Source of the DNA: Pseudomonadota bacterium
GTDB taxonomy: Bacteria > Pseudomonadota > Alphaproteobacteria > Caulobacterales > Caulobacteraceae
Reading direction: 5' to 3'
DNA: 20,952 nucleotides
NCBI GenBank assembly: GCA_023433585.1
Contig: JAEZCL010000319.1
Location: 1 to 20,952, forward strand
In this document: piece by piece, positions 7,076 through 15,974 of the stretch
Layout: the number at the start of each line of letters is the position of its first letter
Numbering within the stretch: position 1 is the stretch's first letter
Position numbers and translations under genes: made by a program
The notes under the pieces: model-generated
What the model saw: the letters and a program-made list of their open reading frames with translations, nothing else
Told to the model about the DNA's origin: nothing
Databases searched by the model: none

Positions 7076-9039
7076 ACCGTCACCTGGGTGCCCATCTCGA
7101 CCACGCGGCCGGGCGGGATGTGGAAGAAGTCGGTGGGATTGGCGGCGTTTCGCATGAGGAAGGCATACAGCCGATCCTGCCACATGGGCATCCCCTTGCC
7201 GGGCGCCGGAACGACGGAACGGCGTCCCAGGAAGAAGCTGGTGGACATGATGTCGAACTTCAGTCCCTGCTTGCGGCACAGGCCCAGCGCCTTGGGCACG
7301 TTCGGACCCTCCATGAAGCCGTAGTTCAGCGTCAGGCGCTGGAAGTCGTCATTGATGCGCGCGATCTCGACCCGCCGTTCGGGCGCCACGCGCGGACGAT
7401 CCAGGGTCTGCACGGTCAGGATGATGTTCTTCTCGTGCAGCACCTTGTTGTGCTTGAGGTTGTGCATCAGGGCCACCGGGGCGATCTCGGGGTCCGAGGT
7501 CAGGAAGATGGCCGTTCCCGGCGTCCGGTGCGGCGGGCGGGCCTCCAGCATGGCGATCAAGTCGCCGAGCGCCAGGCTGTCGCGCCGCGCCTTCTCGTTG
7601 AGCAGCCGTGTGCCGCGTGTCCAGGTCCACATGATGAGGACGATCGCCGCCCCGATCAGCAGCGGCGCCCAGGCGCCCTGCGGCACCTTGAGCAGGTTCG
7701 ACCCGAAGAAGGCCAGGTCGACGATCAGGAACGGGACCATGGCCAGGATGCTGAGCGTCAGGCTGCGCTTCCACATGTAGCGCACGACGAAGAAGGCCAG
7801 GAGGCTGTCCACCAGCATGGCCCCGGTCACCGCCACCCCATAGGCGCCGGCCAGCTGCGACGAGGTCGGGAACAGGGCCAGCAGCAGCAGAACCCCCGCC
7901 AGCATCATCATATTGACCGAGGGCACGAAGATCTGCCCGGCCTGGGTCTCGGACGTGCGGCGGATGTTCAGGCGCGGGAACAGGCCCAGCTGCACCGCCT
8001 GGCGGGTGATCGAGAAGGCGCCGGTGATGACCGCCTGGCTGGCGATGACGGTGGCCATTGTCGCCATTATCAGGATGGGCCAATAGATCGGCCCCGGCGC
8101 CATCATCCAGAACAGATTCTCCACGGCGCCGGGATTGGACAGGGCCAGCGCCCCCTGGCCCAGATAGTTCAGGATCAGGCACGGCAGGACGAACGCCAGC
8201 CATCCGGCGCGGATGGGCGCCTTTCCGAAATGGCCCATGTCCGTATAGAGCGCCTCGGCCCCGGTGACCGCCAGGAACACGCTGCCCAGCACCACGAAGC
8301 CCAGGAAGCCGTTGTCGATCAGGAACAGCACGCCGTAGTGCGGCGAAAGCCCTCTCAGGATCGAGGGGTCGTCGAAGATGTGCAGGATCCCCAGGCCCGC
8401 CAGGATCAGGAACCAGATCGTTGTGATCGGCCCGAACGCCTTGGCCAGCCCCCCCGTGCCGCGCGACTGGACCATGAACAGGGCGATCAGGATGCCTGCG
8501 GCGATGGGCAGGACGAATGGGGTCAGGGCCGGCCCTAGCCCCGGCGCCTCGCGCAGGCCCTCCACCGCCGACAGCACCGACACCGCGGGCGTCAGAACCC
8601 CGTCGGCGTAGAACAGGGCCGCGCCGAGGAAGCCCAGGAAAAGAACCAGGCTGGTTCGGCGCCCAAGCGCATGCTGGACCAGCGCCATCAGAGACAGGGT
8701 TCCGCCCTCGCCCTTGTAGTCCGCCCGCATCAGCAAGACGACGTATTTGACGGTCACGATCAGGATCAGGGCCCAGAAGATCAGCGACAGCACACCCAGC
8801 ACCGCCAGCTCGGCGGTCCCGCCGCTGCGCGAATGCAACAGCGCCTCGCGCATCGCATAGAGCGGACTGGTGCCGATGTCGCCGAACACCACGCCTATGG
8901 CGCCCACGGTCAGACCCAGAAGCGAGCCGCCTCCATGGCCGGCCGCATGATCCCGGGAAGCTGGATTTTCGGAAGCGCCGTCTGGCGGGGGCGGAGCGGC
9001 GGGGAGAGCGCCGGGCTCGCCGGGAACAGGCCCAGCCAT
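7072..9039 (-). CDS. kup: Kup/TrkD-type potassium uptake permease
   Basis: A 655-residue potassium/proton symporter of the KUP/HAK family in the inner membrane. The first 40 residues are hydrophilic and Pro/Gly-rich, longer than in E. coli Kup. The family signature GVVFGDIGTSPLYA follows (49-62). Twelve hydrophobic segments are expected through about residue 470, including VLTPAVSVLSAVEGL, the GTGGLAKAFGP loop, GHFGKAPIRAGW and SQAVITGAFS. The hydrophilic C-terminal domain ends with PPGRVVEMGTQVTV, typical of the family. GGAGG seven bases before ATG at 9039 supports this start. It is divergent from the Rrf2 regulator gene and its stop overlaps the rsmB start. Which potassium or pH signal controls it cannot be read from the sequence. 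Confidence 0.97.
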   Translation of the reverse strand: MAGPVPGEPGALPAAPPPPDGASENPASRDHAAGHGGGSLLGLTVGAIGVVFGDIGTSPLYAMREALLHSRSGGTAELAVLGVLSLIFWALILIVTVKYVVLLMRADYKGEGGTLSLMALVQHALGRRTSLVLFLGFLGAALFYADGVLTPAVSVLSAVEGLREAPGLGPALTPFVLPIAAGILIALFMVQSRGTGGLAKAFGPITTIWFLILAGLGILHIFDDPSILRGLSPHYGVLFLIDNGFLGFVVLGSVFLAVTGAEALYTDMGHFGKAPIRAGWLAFVLPCLILNYLGQGALALSNPGAVENLFWMMAPGPIYWPILIMATMATVIASQAVITGAFSITRQAVQLGLFPRLNIRRTSETQAGQIFVPSVNMMMLAGVLLLLALFPTSSQLAGAYGVAVTGAMLVDSLLAFFVVRYMWKRSLTLSILAMVPFLIVDLAFFGSNLLKVPQGAWAPLLIGAAIVLIMWTWTRGTRLLNEKARRDSLALGDLIAMLEARPPHRTPGTAIFLTSDPEIAPVALMHNLKHNKVLHEKNIILTVQTLDRPRVAPERRVEIARINDDFQRLTLNYGFMEGPNVPKALGLCRKQGLKFDIMSTSFFLGRRSVVPAPGKGMPMWQDRLYAFLMRNAANPTDFFHIPPGRVVEMGTQVTV

Positions 9040-9142
9040 TCATCATCCTCCGGCGTCGCGGGGGCGACCGCCATCAAGGGAGCGGCCCTTTACGCCCTTT
9101 ACACGGGGGGCGCAATCGCGCGGCGGCACATTTTGCTGCGGC

Positions 9143-9165
9143 GCACAATACGGCGGGATTTGTGC
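9143..9165. promoter_or_regulatory. Inverted repeat in the kup/rrf2 intergenic region, candidate operator
   Basis: GCACAA (9143-9148) and TTGTGC (9160-9165) form perfect 6-bp arms separated by 11 bp, about 40 bp before the Rrf2-family start. A related CGGCACA lies at 9124-9130. Rrf2 regulators commonly bind imperfect dyads in their own promoters, so autoregulation is a reasonable guess. The same 165-bp gap also contains a tandem CCCTTTAC pair near 9080-9098. Confidence 0.35.
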
Positions 9166-9204
9166 ATCGACCCGCCGAGCCCTATCTGTCGCAAGGGAGC
9201 CGCC

Positions 9205-9660
9205 ATGTCCGACAGTCAGAGATTTCCCGTCGCCGCCCACACCCTGGCCTATCTGGCGCACAAGGGGGCGTTCGACGCGACGGCCGCCGCCCCGTCTTCG
9301 GTGCTGGCGGCCTCCATTCCCACCAACCCGGTGGTCATCCGCAGGGTGACGGCCATGCTCGCCCGGGCGGGGCTGATCGCCACGCGGCCGGGCTCGGGCG
9401 GCGGCGCCTGGCTGACACGGCGCCCCGAGACCATCACCCTGGACATGGTGCTCAAGGCCGTGAACGGCTGCGCCCACCTGGGCTCGCCCCCCGCCGGCGC
9501 CAAGGGATGCCCGGTGGGCGAGCACATCCCCCGCCAGGTGGCCAAGGCCTTGACCGCAGCGGAGAATGCGGCGTCCGAAGCCCTGTCGCGCATCACCATC
9601 GCGGATCTTCTGGCCCGGAACCCGGCCTCGCTTTCCGACACTTCGCTGTCCCCTGCATGA
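9205..9660 (+). CDS. Rrf2-family transcriptional regulator
   Basis: A 151-residue DNA-binding protein. The N-terminal winged helix-turn-helix is seen in HTLAYLAHKG, then PTNPVVIRRVTAMLARAGLIATRPGSGGGAWLTR broken here as recognition helix (41-55) and the G-rich wing (63-68). These are typical of the Rrf2/YwnA type. The effector region has only two cysteines, C89 and C102, instead of the three that ligate an iron-sulfur cluster in IscR. It is therefore probably not an IscR-type cluster protein, though thiol or other ligand sensing is possible. AAGGGAG stands at a good distance before ATG 9205. ATGA at the 3' end overlaps the downstream dehydrogenase start, so that gene is the most likely target, together with its own promoter. 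Confidence 0.9.
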   Translation: MSDSQRFPVAAHTLAYLAHKGAFDATAAAPSSVLAASIPTNPVVIRRVTAMLARAGLIATRPGSGGGAWLTRRPETITLDMVLKAVNGCAHLGSPPAGAKGCPVGEHIPRQVAKALTAAENAASEALSRITIADLLARNPASLSDTSLSPA

Positions 9661-10520
9661 GCGCACCCGCGCCGCGCCCCCTGATGCTGGTCACCGGCGC
9701 CTCGGCGGGGCTGGGCGAGGGCTTCGCGCGCCGGTATGCGGCCCAAGGCTGGGACCTGGCCCTGACCGCGCGCCGGGCGGACCGGTTGGAACGCCTGGCC
9801 GCCGAACTGCGCGCGCGTCACGGCGGCCGGGTGCTGACCCTTCCGCTGGACCTGGCCGAACCGGGGGCGCCCGACCGCCTGATCGACGCGGTGGAGGCCG
9901 AAGGGCGCGTCGTGGACGGTCTGGTGAACAATGCGGGTTACAGCCTGACGGGCGGTTTTCTGAGCCTGAAGCCCGCCGATCACGCCGGGATGCTGGCGGT
10001 GATGGCGGGCGCGCCCGTCGCCCTATCGCGCCGCGTGGCGCCGGGCATGGTCCGGCGGGGGTTCGGCCGCATCCTGAACGTGGCGTCCCTGGCCGGTTTC
10101 CTGCCCGCCACCGGCGGCGACACCCTGTACGGCCCGCTGAAGAGCTTCCTCATCAAGGCGTCGCAGGGGCTGCACCTGGAGCTGAAGGGAACCGGGGTGC
10201 ATGTGACGGCCCTGTGCCCAGGCTACACCCTGACCGAGTTCCACGACGTCAACGGCTCGCGCGAGGCGGTCAGCCGCGCCTATCCGTCATGGATGTGGAT
10301 GGACGCCGAGCCGGTCATACGGGCGGGCTATGAAGCCTGCGAGGCCAACCGGCCGATCGAGGTCCCCGGCGCCTTCAACCGCTTCATGTCCGTGGCGGCC
10401 CGGGTGACGCCCGCCGGCTGGGCGCTGAGGATGGCCGAGCGGCACGCGCGGCGGCTGGCGCGGATGCCCGAAGCCGTTGCGGATCAGACCGCCGGCGGCG
10501 GACCGAACCGGCCCGCCTGA
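9657..10520 (+). CDS. Short-chain dehydrogenase/reductase (SDR)
   Basis: A 287-residue NAD(P)-dependent oxidoreductase of the classical SDR type, cytosolic, substrate unknown. The cofactor motif TGASAGLG is at 13-20, with R39-R40 after the second strand suggesting NADP preference. NNAG is at 91-94, the catalytic serine is S144 in NVASLAGF, and Y158 and K162 make the YxxxK pair in YGPLK. The helix that normally carries the structural Asn of the N-S-Y-K tetrad reads LAVMAGAPV, with Met at 116. PGYTLTEF (about 205) and a C-terminal extension of about 60 residues follow, as in DltE-like SDRs. Translation is coupled to the Rrf2 regulator through ATGA, and the last 37 bp overlap the converging pirin gene. 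Confidence 0.92.
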   Translation: MSAPAPRPLMLVTGASAGLGEGFARRYAAQGWDLALTARRADRLERLAAELRARHGGRVLTLPLDLAEPGAPDRLIDAVEAEGRVVDGLVNNAGYSLTGGFLSLKPADHAGMLAVMAGAPVALSRRVAPGMVRRGFGRILNVASLAGFLPATGGDTLYGPLKSFLIKASQGLHLELKGTGVHVTALCPGYTLTEFHDVNGSREAVSRAYPSWMWMDAEPVIRAGYEACEANRPIEVPGAFNRFMSVAARVTPAGWALRMAERHARRLARMPEAVADQTAGGGPNRPA

Positions 10521-11356
10521 TAATCCTCGATCGCCTGGACGATCTCCTCGCGGCTGTTCATCACGAACGGCCCGTGGGCGAAGACCGGCTCGTCGATGGG
10601 CTCGGCGTGGCCCAGCAGGACCACCGCGTCCGAGGCCGCCTCGATCGCCACCGCATCGCCGTCGTCGTTCAGGGCGGCGAGAGTCCAGGCGGGAACGGGC
10701 GTTCCGCCAACCGTGACCTCGCCCTTCACGACATAGAGGAAGACATTGCGGCCCGGCGCGACCGGGGCCTCGAGCCGCCCGCCCGGGCTGAAGCGCGCCA
10801 CCGCCATGTGGATGTCGATGAGGGACTGGATCGGCGCCTCGACGCCCGCCCAGCGGCCGGACACCGCCTCGACGACCACGCGGCCGTCATCCAGCACGGC
10901 CTTGGGAATATCCGGCGCCTGCAGGCCCACATAGGCCGGCGCGGTCATCTTGAGACGGCCGGGCAGGTTCACCCACAGCTGCAGGATCTCCATCGGCCCG
11001 CCGTCGCGCTTGAAACTGGCGGGCGACAGCTCGGCGTGGATCAGGCCCGATCCCGCCGTCATCCACTGGATCCCGCCCGGCCCGATGATGCTTTCGCCGC
11101 CGCCGGAGTCCGCGTGGGACAGCTCACCCTCAAGGATGAAGGTGACGGTCTCGAAGCCCCGGTGGGGATGCGGCCCGAACGGCAGGCCCCGGTTGTTCGG
11201 CGGATAGGTCTGGGGCCCGTGGTGGTTCAGGAACAAGAACGGGTCCACCTGGGGCAGGTCCGGCCCTGGCAGGGGGCGACGGGTGACGAGGTCGCCGATG
11301 TCGTCCCGATGGGCGAGATGCAGACGGGCGACGGTGCGGGATTTCAGCGCGGGCAT
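10484..11356 (-). CDS. Pirin family protein
   Basis: A 290-residue bicupin. The N-terminal cupin keeps the four pirin metal ligands: H63 and H65 in GPHPHRGFETVT, and H107 and E109 in GLIHAELS. The C-terminal cupin (about 170-285) has FLYVVKGEV and ends with the pirin-typical NSREEIVQAIEDYQAGRFG. Bacterial pirins of this kind have been assigned quercetinase or regulatory roles; which applies here cannot be decided. I chose ATG at 11356 because similarity to pirins starts with RTVARLHLAH; a longer reading to 11428 would overlap the upstream DUF6481 gene. The 3' end overlaps the SDR gene on the other strand by 37 bp, and the gene lies 43 bp downstream of DUF6481 on the same strand. Confidence 0.92.
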   Translation of the reverse strand: MPALKSRTVARLHLAHRDDIGDLVTRRPLPGPDLPQVDPFLFLNHHGPQTYPPNNRGLPFGPHPHRGFETVTFILEGELSHADSGGGESIIGPGGIQWMTAGSGLIHAELSPASFKRDGGPMEILQLWVNLPGRLKMTAPAYVGLQAPDIPKAVLDDGRVVVEAVSGRWAGVEAPIQSLIDIHMAVARFSPGGRLEAPVAPGRNVFLYVVKGEVTVGGTPVPAWTLAALNDDGDAVAIEAASDAVVLLGHAEPIDEPVFAHGPFVMNSREEIVQAIEDYQAGRFGPPPAV

Positions 11357-11399
11357 CCGCCACAGATAGGGTGACGGATCGCCTGTGGCCAGCGCGAGC

Positions 11400-11762
11400 T
11401 TACTGGCGCGCGGCCTTGCGGCGGGCATAGCGCGCGTCGCGGGCGGCCTTCTGCTCGGCCTTGGTCAGGGCCTTGCGCTCCTTGCGGGCGCTGCGGCGTT
11501 CGGCGTCCACGGCTTCCTGGGCCTGCTGCGCCTCGGCCTGGCGGGCGGCGGCCTTCTCGGCGGCCAGGCGCCTTTTCTCGGCCTTCTCCGCCTCATGCTT
11601 CTCGCGCAGGGCCTGTTTCTCGGCGGCGCGCTTCTCGGCCAGCTTGTCGAACTCGGGATCGGGCCGCGCGGGTTTGGGCTTGAAGCCGGCCAGGAGCGCC
11701 TTCTTGCGGGCCTGCTGGGCGGCGAGACGGTCGGTGAAGCCGGTCTGTTTCAGATCTCTCAT
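11400..11762 (-). CDS. Small highly charged DUF6481-type protein
   Basis: A 120-residue protein made almost entirely of Ala, Lys, Arg, Glu and Gln. It lacks hydrophobic or secretion segments and is predicted to be a long alpha-helix or coiled coil from about residue 40 to 115. The N-terminus GFTDRLAAQQARKKALLAGF, with phenylalanines in a basic helix, is what I associate with DUF6481; I am fairly but not fully sure of the family name. The function is unknown. The strong positive charge at the C-terminus (RYARRKAARQ) suggests nucleic acid or ribosome contact, which is inference. There is no good Shine-Dalgarno sequence before ATG 11762, although the frame is supported by protein composition. 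It sits between the glpK-kinase operon and pirin on the same strand, with its own 126-bp leader. Confidence 0.8.
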   Translation of the reverse strand: MRDLKQTGFTDRLAAQQARKKALLAGFKPKPARPDPEFDKLAEKRAAEKQALREKHEAEKAEKRRLAAEKAAARQAEAQQAQEAVDAERRSARKERKALTKAEQKAARDARYARRKAARQ

Positions 11763-11824
11763 GCGAAAGGGGGATTTCCAGTTCTGCGGGCGGCGCGGCC
11801 GGAGCGGCGCTCAAGAATGCGCGG

Positions 11825-11853
11825 GGCTAACGCGGAATTGGGGCGGGAATCAA
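11825..11853 (-). promoter_or_regulatory. Possible promoter for the DUF6481-pirin unit
   Basis: On the minus strand TTGATT (11848-11853) is followed after exactly 17 bp by TTAGCC (11825-11830), a plausible -35/-10 pair. It sits 63 bp before the DUF6481 start. The -10 match is weak. Confidence 0.25.
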
Positions 11854-11862
11854 GGTGAGGCG

Positions 11863-11896
11863 GCCTGATGCGCCGATAAAGCCTGAAATCAGGCGC
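11863..11896 (-). terminator. Hairpin at the end of the glpK-kinase operon, weak terminator or attenuator
   Basis: GCCTGAAATCAGGC (11881-11894) is a perfect 6-bp stem with a two-base loop spanning the kinase stop codon. A second GCCTGAT (11863-11869) can pair instead with ATCAGGC (11888-11894). Only TTT follows the first stem on the minus strand, so termination is likely to be inefficient. Confidence 0.3.
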
Positions 11897-12959
11897 CGGC
11901 CTTGCGCGCAAAGGTCCAGGCGGCGTCTGACAGCGGCTTCACCTGGGCGGCCGTGGCCAGGGCCTGGGGACTGGCGGCGGTGCCGTCGCGCACACGCCCG
12001 GCGATGCCCTGGCAGATGGCCGCCAGCCGGAACAGATTGTAGGCCAGAAGCCAGTCCAGGTTCGCCGGCCGCATGCCCGTGGCCGCGGCGTAGCGTTCCA
12101 CCGTCTCGTCCAGGGTCGGGATGCCCAGGGCTTTCAGGTCCGCGCCGCCCACGCCGTTCCTCTGGCTGGCCGGAATGACCCAGCCAATCAAATAGTAGGA
12201 CAGGTCCGCCATGGGATCGCCCAGGGTCGACAGCTCCCAGTCCAGCACGGCCAACACCTCGGGCCTATCCGACGCCAGGATCATGTTGTCCAGCCGCCAG
12301 TCGCCGTGGACAATGCGCGTCGGTCCCTCCGGCGGCAGGCTTTCGGGCAAAAAGGCCATCAGCCGGTCCATGGCCGGGATGGTTTCGGTCTCGGAGGCCG
12401 CATACTGTTTCGACCAGCGCCCCACCTGGCGGGCGAAATAGTTGCCGGGGCGGCCATGGTCGCCAAGGCCCGCCGCCTGGGGGTCGATAGCATGCAGCCG
12501 GGCCAGCGCATCCGTCTGGGCCTCGTAGATCGCCCGGCGTTCCTCCGGCGCCAGGCCCGGCAGCTTCAGGTCCCAGAAGATGCGGCCCTCGACCTTGTCC
12601 ATGACATAGAACATGGAGCCGATGACCCCGTCGTCCTCGCACAGGGCGTAAGGCCGAGCGACGGGGAACCCCTGCTTCGACAGAGCCGAGATGACCCGGA
12701 ACTCCCGGTCCACCGCGTGGGCCGAAGGCAGCAGGTTCCCCGGGGGCTTCCGCCGCAGCACATAGGTCCGGCCCGGCGTCGTCAGCTCATAGGTCGGGTT
12801 CGACTGGCCGCCCCTGAACTGCCTGATCGTCAGGGGACCGACGTAGTCGGCCACATGGTCCGCCATCCAGCGGTCCAGCGCCGCGACGTCGAAGGCGTGC
12901 CGGGGATCGACGGGCCGCGTGCCCGCGAAGTCGGCCTGGGGGTCGGAGCTTTGCGTCAT
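11889..12959 (-). CDS. Phosphotransferase/kinase of the APH superfamily, ACAD10/11-like
   Basis: A 356-residue protein with the aminoglycoside-phosphotransferase fold. The N-lobe has GGQSNPTYEL (50-59) and YVLRRKPPG (66-74), with K71 or a neighbouring Arg at the ATP site. The catalytic loop is HGDWRLDN (218-225) and the metal-binding aspartate is D240 in VLDWELSTLGDP. The KPPG and WELSTLGDP signatures match the kinase domain of ACAD10/ACAD11 rather than antibiotic-resistance enzymes. In animals that domain phosphorylates 4-hydroxyacyl-CoAs before an acyl-CoA dehydrogenase acts. A hydroxyacyl or acyl-CoA linked role is thus plausible, but no dehydrogenase gene is adjacent. It lies 15 bp downstream of glpK and is surely co-transcribed. 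Automated pipelines may mislabel it as an aminoglycoside kinase. Confidence 0.9.
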   Translation of the reverse strand: MTQSSDPQADFAGTRPVDPRHAFDVAALDRWMADHVADYVGPLTIRQFRGGQSNPTYELTTPGRTYVLRRKPPGNLLPSAHAVDREFRVISALSKQGFPVARPYALCEDDGVIGSMFYVMDKVEGRIFWDLKLPGLAPEERRAIYEAQTDALARLHAIDPQAAGLGDHGRPGNYFARQVGRWSKQYAASETETIPAMDRLMAFLPESLPPEGPTRIVHGDWRLDNMILASDRPEVLAVLDWELSTLGDPMADLSYYLIGWVIPASQRNGVGGADLKALGIPTLDETVERYAAATGMRPANLDWLLAYNLFRLAAICQGIAGRVRDGTAASPQALATAAQVKPLSDAAWTFARKAGA

Positions 12960-12974
12960 GGGTCTTCCCGTCGT

Positions 12975-14465
<1,491 letters not shown>

Positions 14466-14474
14466 GCCGATCAC

Positions 14475-14503
14475 CTTAGCGATGATCGCCGCTTTCCGCT
14501 AAG
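14475..14503. promoter_or_regulatory. Inverted repeat between glpK and the threonine/serine dehydratase gene
   Basis: CTTAGCG (14475-14481) and CGCTAAG (14497-14503) are perfect 7-bp arms whose centres lie 22 bp apart, two helical turns. The left arm touches the glpK ribosome site and the right arm ends 8 bp before the dehydratase ATG. This is compatible with an operator controlling both genes, or with a leader hairpin; no regulator is known. Confidence 0.35.
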
Positions 14504-14511
14504 CAAGCTTC

Positions 14512-15516
14512 ATGACCCAATCCGCCCCCTCGTTCGACGGCGTCCTGGACGCCGCCCGCCAGATCGCCTCCGCCGCCGTGCGCACGCCCCTGATCGAACA
14601 TCCGGCGCTGAACGAACGGGTCGGCGGCCGGGTGCTGATGAAGGCCGAGACACTCCAGGTCGCCGGCGCTTTCAAATTCCGCGGCGCCTACAACCGCATC
14701 AGCCGCCTGACGGATGAGGAGAAGGCGCGCGGGGTCGTGGCCTATTCATCGGGCAATCACGCCCAGGCCGTGGCCGCCGCCGCCCGCATGGTCGGGACGA
14801 GGGCGCTGATCGTCATGCCCGCCGACAGCCCGAAGGTGAAGGTCGAGGGCGTCCACGCCTTTGGAGGCGAGGTCCGTTTCTATGACCGGTACAACGAAAG
14901 CCGCGAGACCATCGGCGAGGCGGTCGCCAAGGAGCGGGGCGCGATCCTGGTGCGGCCGTTCGACGATCCTCTGGTGATCCAGGGACAGGGCACGGCCGGG
15001 CTGGAGATCACCCAGCAGGCCGCCGAGACCGGGGTTGATCCGGCCGATCAACTGTTGTGCGGCGCATCGGGCGGAGGGTTGATCGCGGGCATCAACCTGG
15101 CCATGGCCGCCCGCTGGCCGGCGACCCGCGTGATCGGGGTGGAGCCGGAGTTCTACAACGACACCCAGCTGTCTCTGGCCGCGGGCGAGCGCGTTCCGTA
15201 TCCGCCGGTCAAGACGCCGACCATCTGCGACGCCCTGATGACCGAGCGGCCCGGCGAACTGACCTTTCCCATCAACCGGCGGCTGGAGCGGGTGGTCACG
15301 GTGTCGGATGACGAGGTGGCGGGCGCGGTCGCCTACGCCTTCAGGACGCTGAAACTGGTGGTGGAGCCGGGCGGGGCCGTATCCCTGGCCGCCGTCCTGG
15401 CGGGCAAGGTCGAGACACAGAACCTGACCACCGTCATCGTCCTGTCCGGCGGCAACATCGACCCGGCCCTGTTCGCCGAAATCATCGAAGGCCGCTTCAA
15501 GGGAGCCCGCCCATGA
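14512..15516 (+). CDS. PLP-dependent threonine/serine dehydratase
   Basis: A 334-residue fold-type II PLP enzyme that deaminates L-threonine to 2-oxobutanoate, or serine to pyruvate. The PLP lysine is K55 in FKFRGAYN. The substrate loop SSGNHAQ is at 79-85, the phosphate-binding GASGGGLIAG is near 184-193, and LSGGNID lies near the C-terminus. There is no C-terminal ACT regulatory domain, so this is the short catabolic (TdcB-like) or serine-racemase-like form, not the long biosynthetic IlvA. The exact substrate cannot be told from sequence alone, so no symbol is given. It is the first gene of a tightly coupled cluster: its stop overlaps the MaoC gene start (ATGA). Its own ribosome site is poor. 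Confidence 0.93.
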   Translation: MTQSAPSFDGVLDAARQIASAAVRTPLIEHPALNERVGGRVLMKAETLQVAGAFKFRGAYNRISRLTDEEKARGVVAYSSGNHAQAVAAAARMVGTRALIVMPADSPKVKVEGVHAFGGEVRFYDRYNESRETIGEAVAKERGAILVRPFDDPLVIQGQGTAGLEITQQAAETGVDPADQLLCGASGGGLIAGINLAMAARWPATRVIGVEPEFYNDTQLSLAAGERVPYPPVKTPTICDALMTERPGELTFPINRRLERVVTVSDDEVAGAVAYAFRTLKLVVEPGGAVSLAAVLAGKVETQNLTTVIVLSGGNIDPALFAEIIEGRFKGARP

Positions 15517-15974
15517 CCCCCATCGCCCCCGCCGACCTGCCGTCCCTGATCGGAACCGAGGTGGGCGTCTCGGACTGGATCACGGTGGACCAGGCCCGCA
15601 TCGACGCCTTCGCCGAGATCACCGAGGATCGTCAGTTCATCCATGTGGACCCGGAAGCGGCGAAACAGACTCCCTTCGGCGGAACCATCGCCCACGGCTT
15701 CCTGACCCTGTCCCTGCTGTCGCGCCTGTCATTCGACGCCGTGGCGCCGCTTCAGGGCGTGGTGATGGGCGTCAACTATGGATTCGACAAGGTCCGCTTC
15801 CTGGCGCCCGTGCCCTCCGGTTCACGCATTCGAGCACGCTTCAGGCTGGCGTCCGCCGAGCCCAAGGGTCCCGGTCGCTGGGTTCTGAAGCACGAAGTCA
15901 CGGTGGAGATCGAAGGCTCCGACAAGCAGGCCCTCATGGCCGAATGGCTGAGCATGCAGGTGGTGGGGTCATGA
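15513..15974 (+). CDS. MaoC-like (R)-specific enoyl-CoA hydratase family protein
   Basis: A 153-residue single hot-dog domain protein. The hydratase-2 motif is complete: D39 and H44 in DRQFIHVD form the catalytic pair, and PFGGTIAHGFLTLSLL (54-69) is the conserved segment after it. The family adds water to trans-2-enoyl-CoA giving (R)-3-hydroxyacyl-CoA, as PhaJ does for polyhydroxyalkanoate supply, but close NodN-like relatives act on other thioesters. AAGGGAG precedes ATG 15513, which overlaps the dehydratase stop. Its own stop in turn overlaps the start of the Phd-like ORF by ATGA. The pairing with a threonine dehydratase has no obvious pathway logic. Confidence 0.92.
   Translation: MTPIAPADLPSLIGTEVGVSDWITVDQARIDAFAEITEDRQFIHVDPEAAKQTPFGGTIAHGFLTLSLLSRLSFDAVAPLQGVVMGVNYGFDKVRFLAPVPSGSRIRARFRLASAEPKGPGRWVLKHEVTVEIEGSDKQALMAEWLSMQVVGS

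Noticed and set aside
7076..7279. N-terminal 68-codon extension of RsmB
   Set aside because: The region is the kup C-terminus read out of frame, and a good ribosome site points to TTG at 7075.
5846..7324. 492-codon open frame on the + strand opposite rsmB and the kup end
   Set aside because: It is antisense to well-recognised RsmB and Kup domains, has Gln/Gly/Arg-rich composition without motifs, and arises from GC-rich third positions.
7120..8538. 472-codon + strand open frame opposite kup
   Set aside because: Composition is dominated by Gln, Arg, His and Asp, as expected from the complement of membrane-protein codons; no family features and kup is unambiguous.
7349..9046. 565-codon minus-strand frame overlapping kup in another phase
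   Set aside because: The protein is Arg/Gly/Pro-rich nonsense, while the kup frame carries the GVVFGDIGTSPLYA signature and membrane segments.
8671..9204. Long upstream extension of the Rrf2 reading frame
   Set aside because: It would overlap the start of kup and the intergenic region; the winged helix begins right after ATG 9205, which has a good ribosome site.
11889..12959. Aminoglycoside resistance phosphotransferase
   Set aside because: Although the APH fold is present, the KPPG and WELSTLGDP signatures and the operon with glpK point to the ACAD10/11-like metabolic branch.
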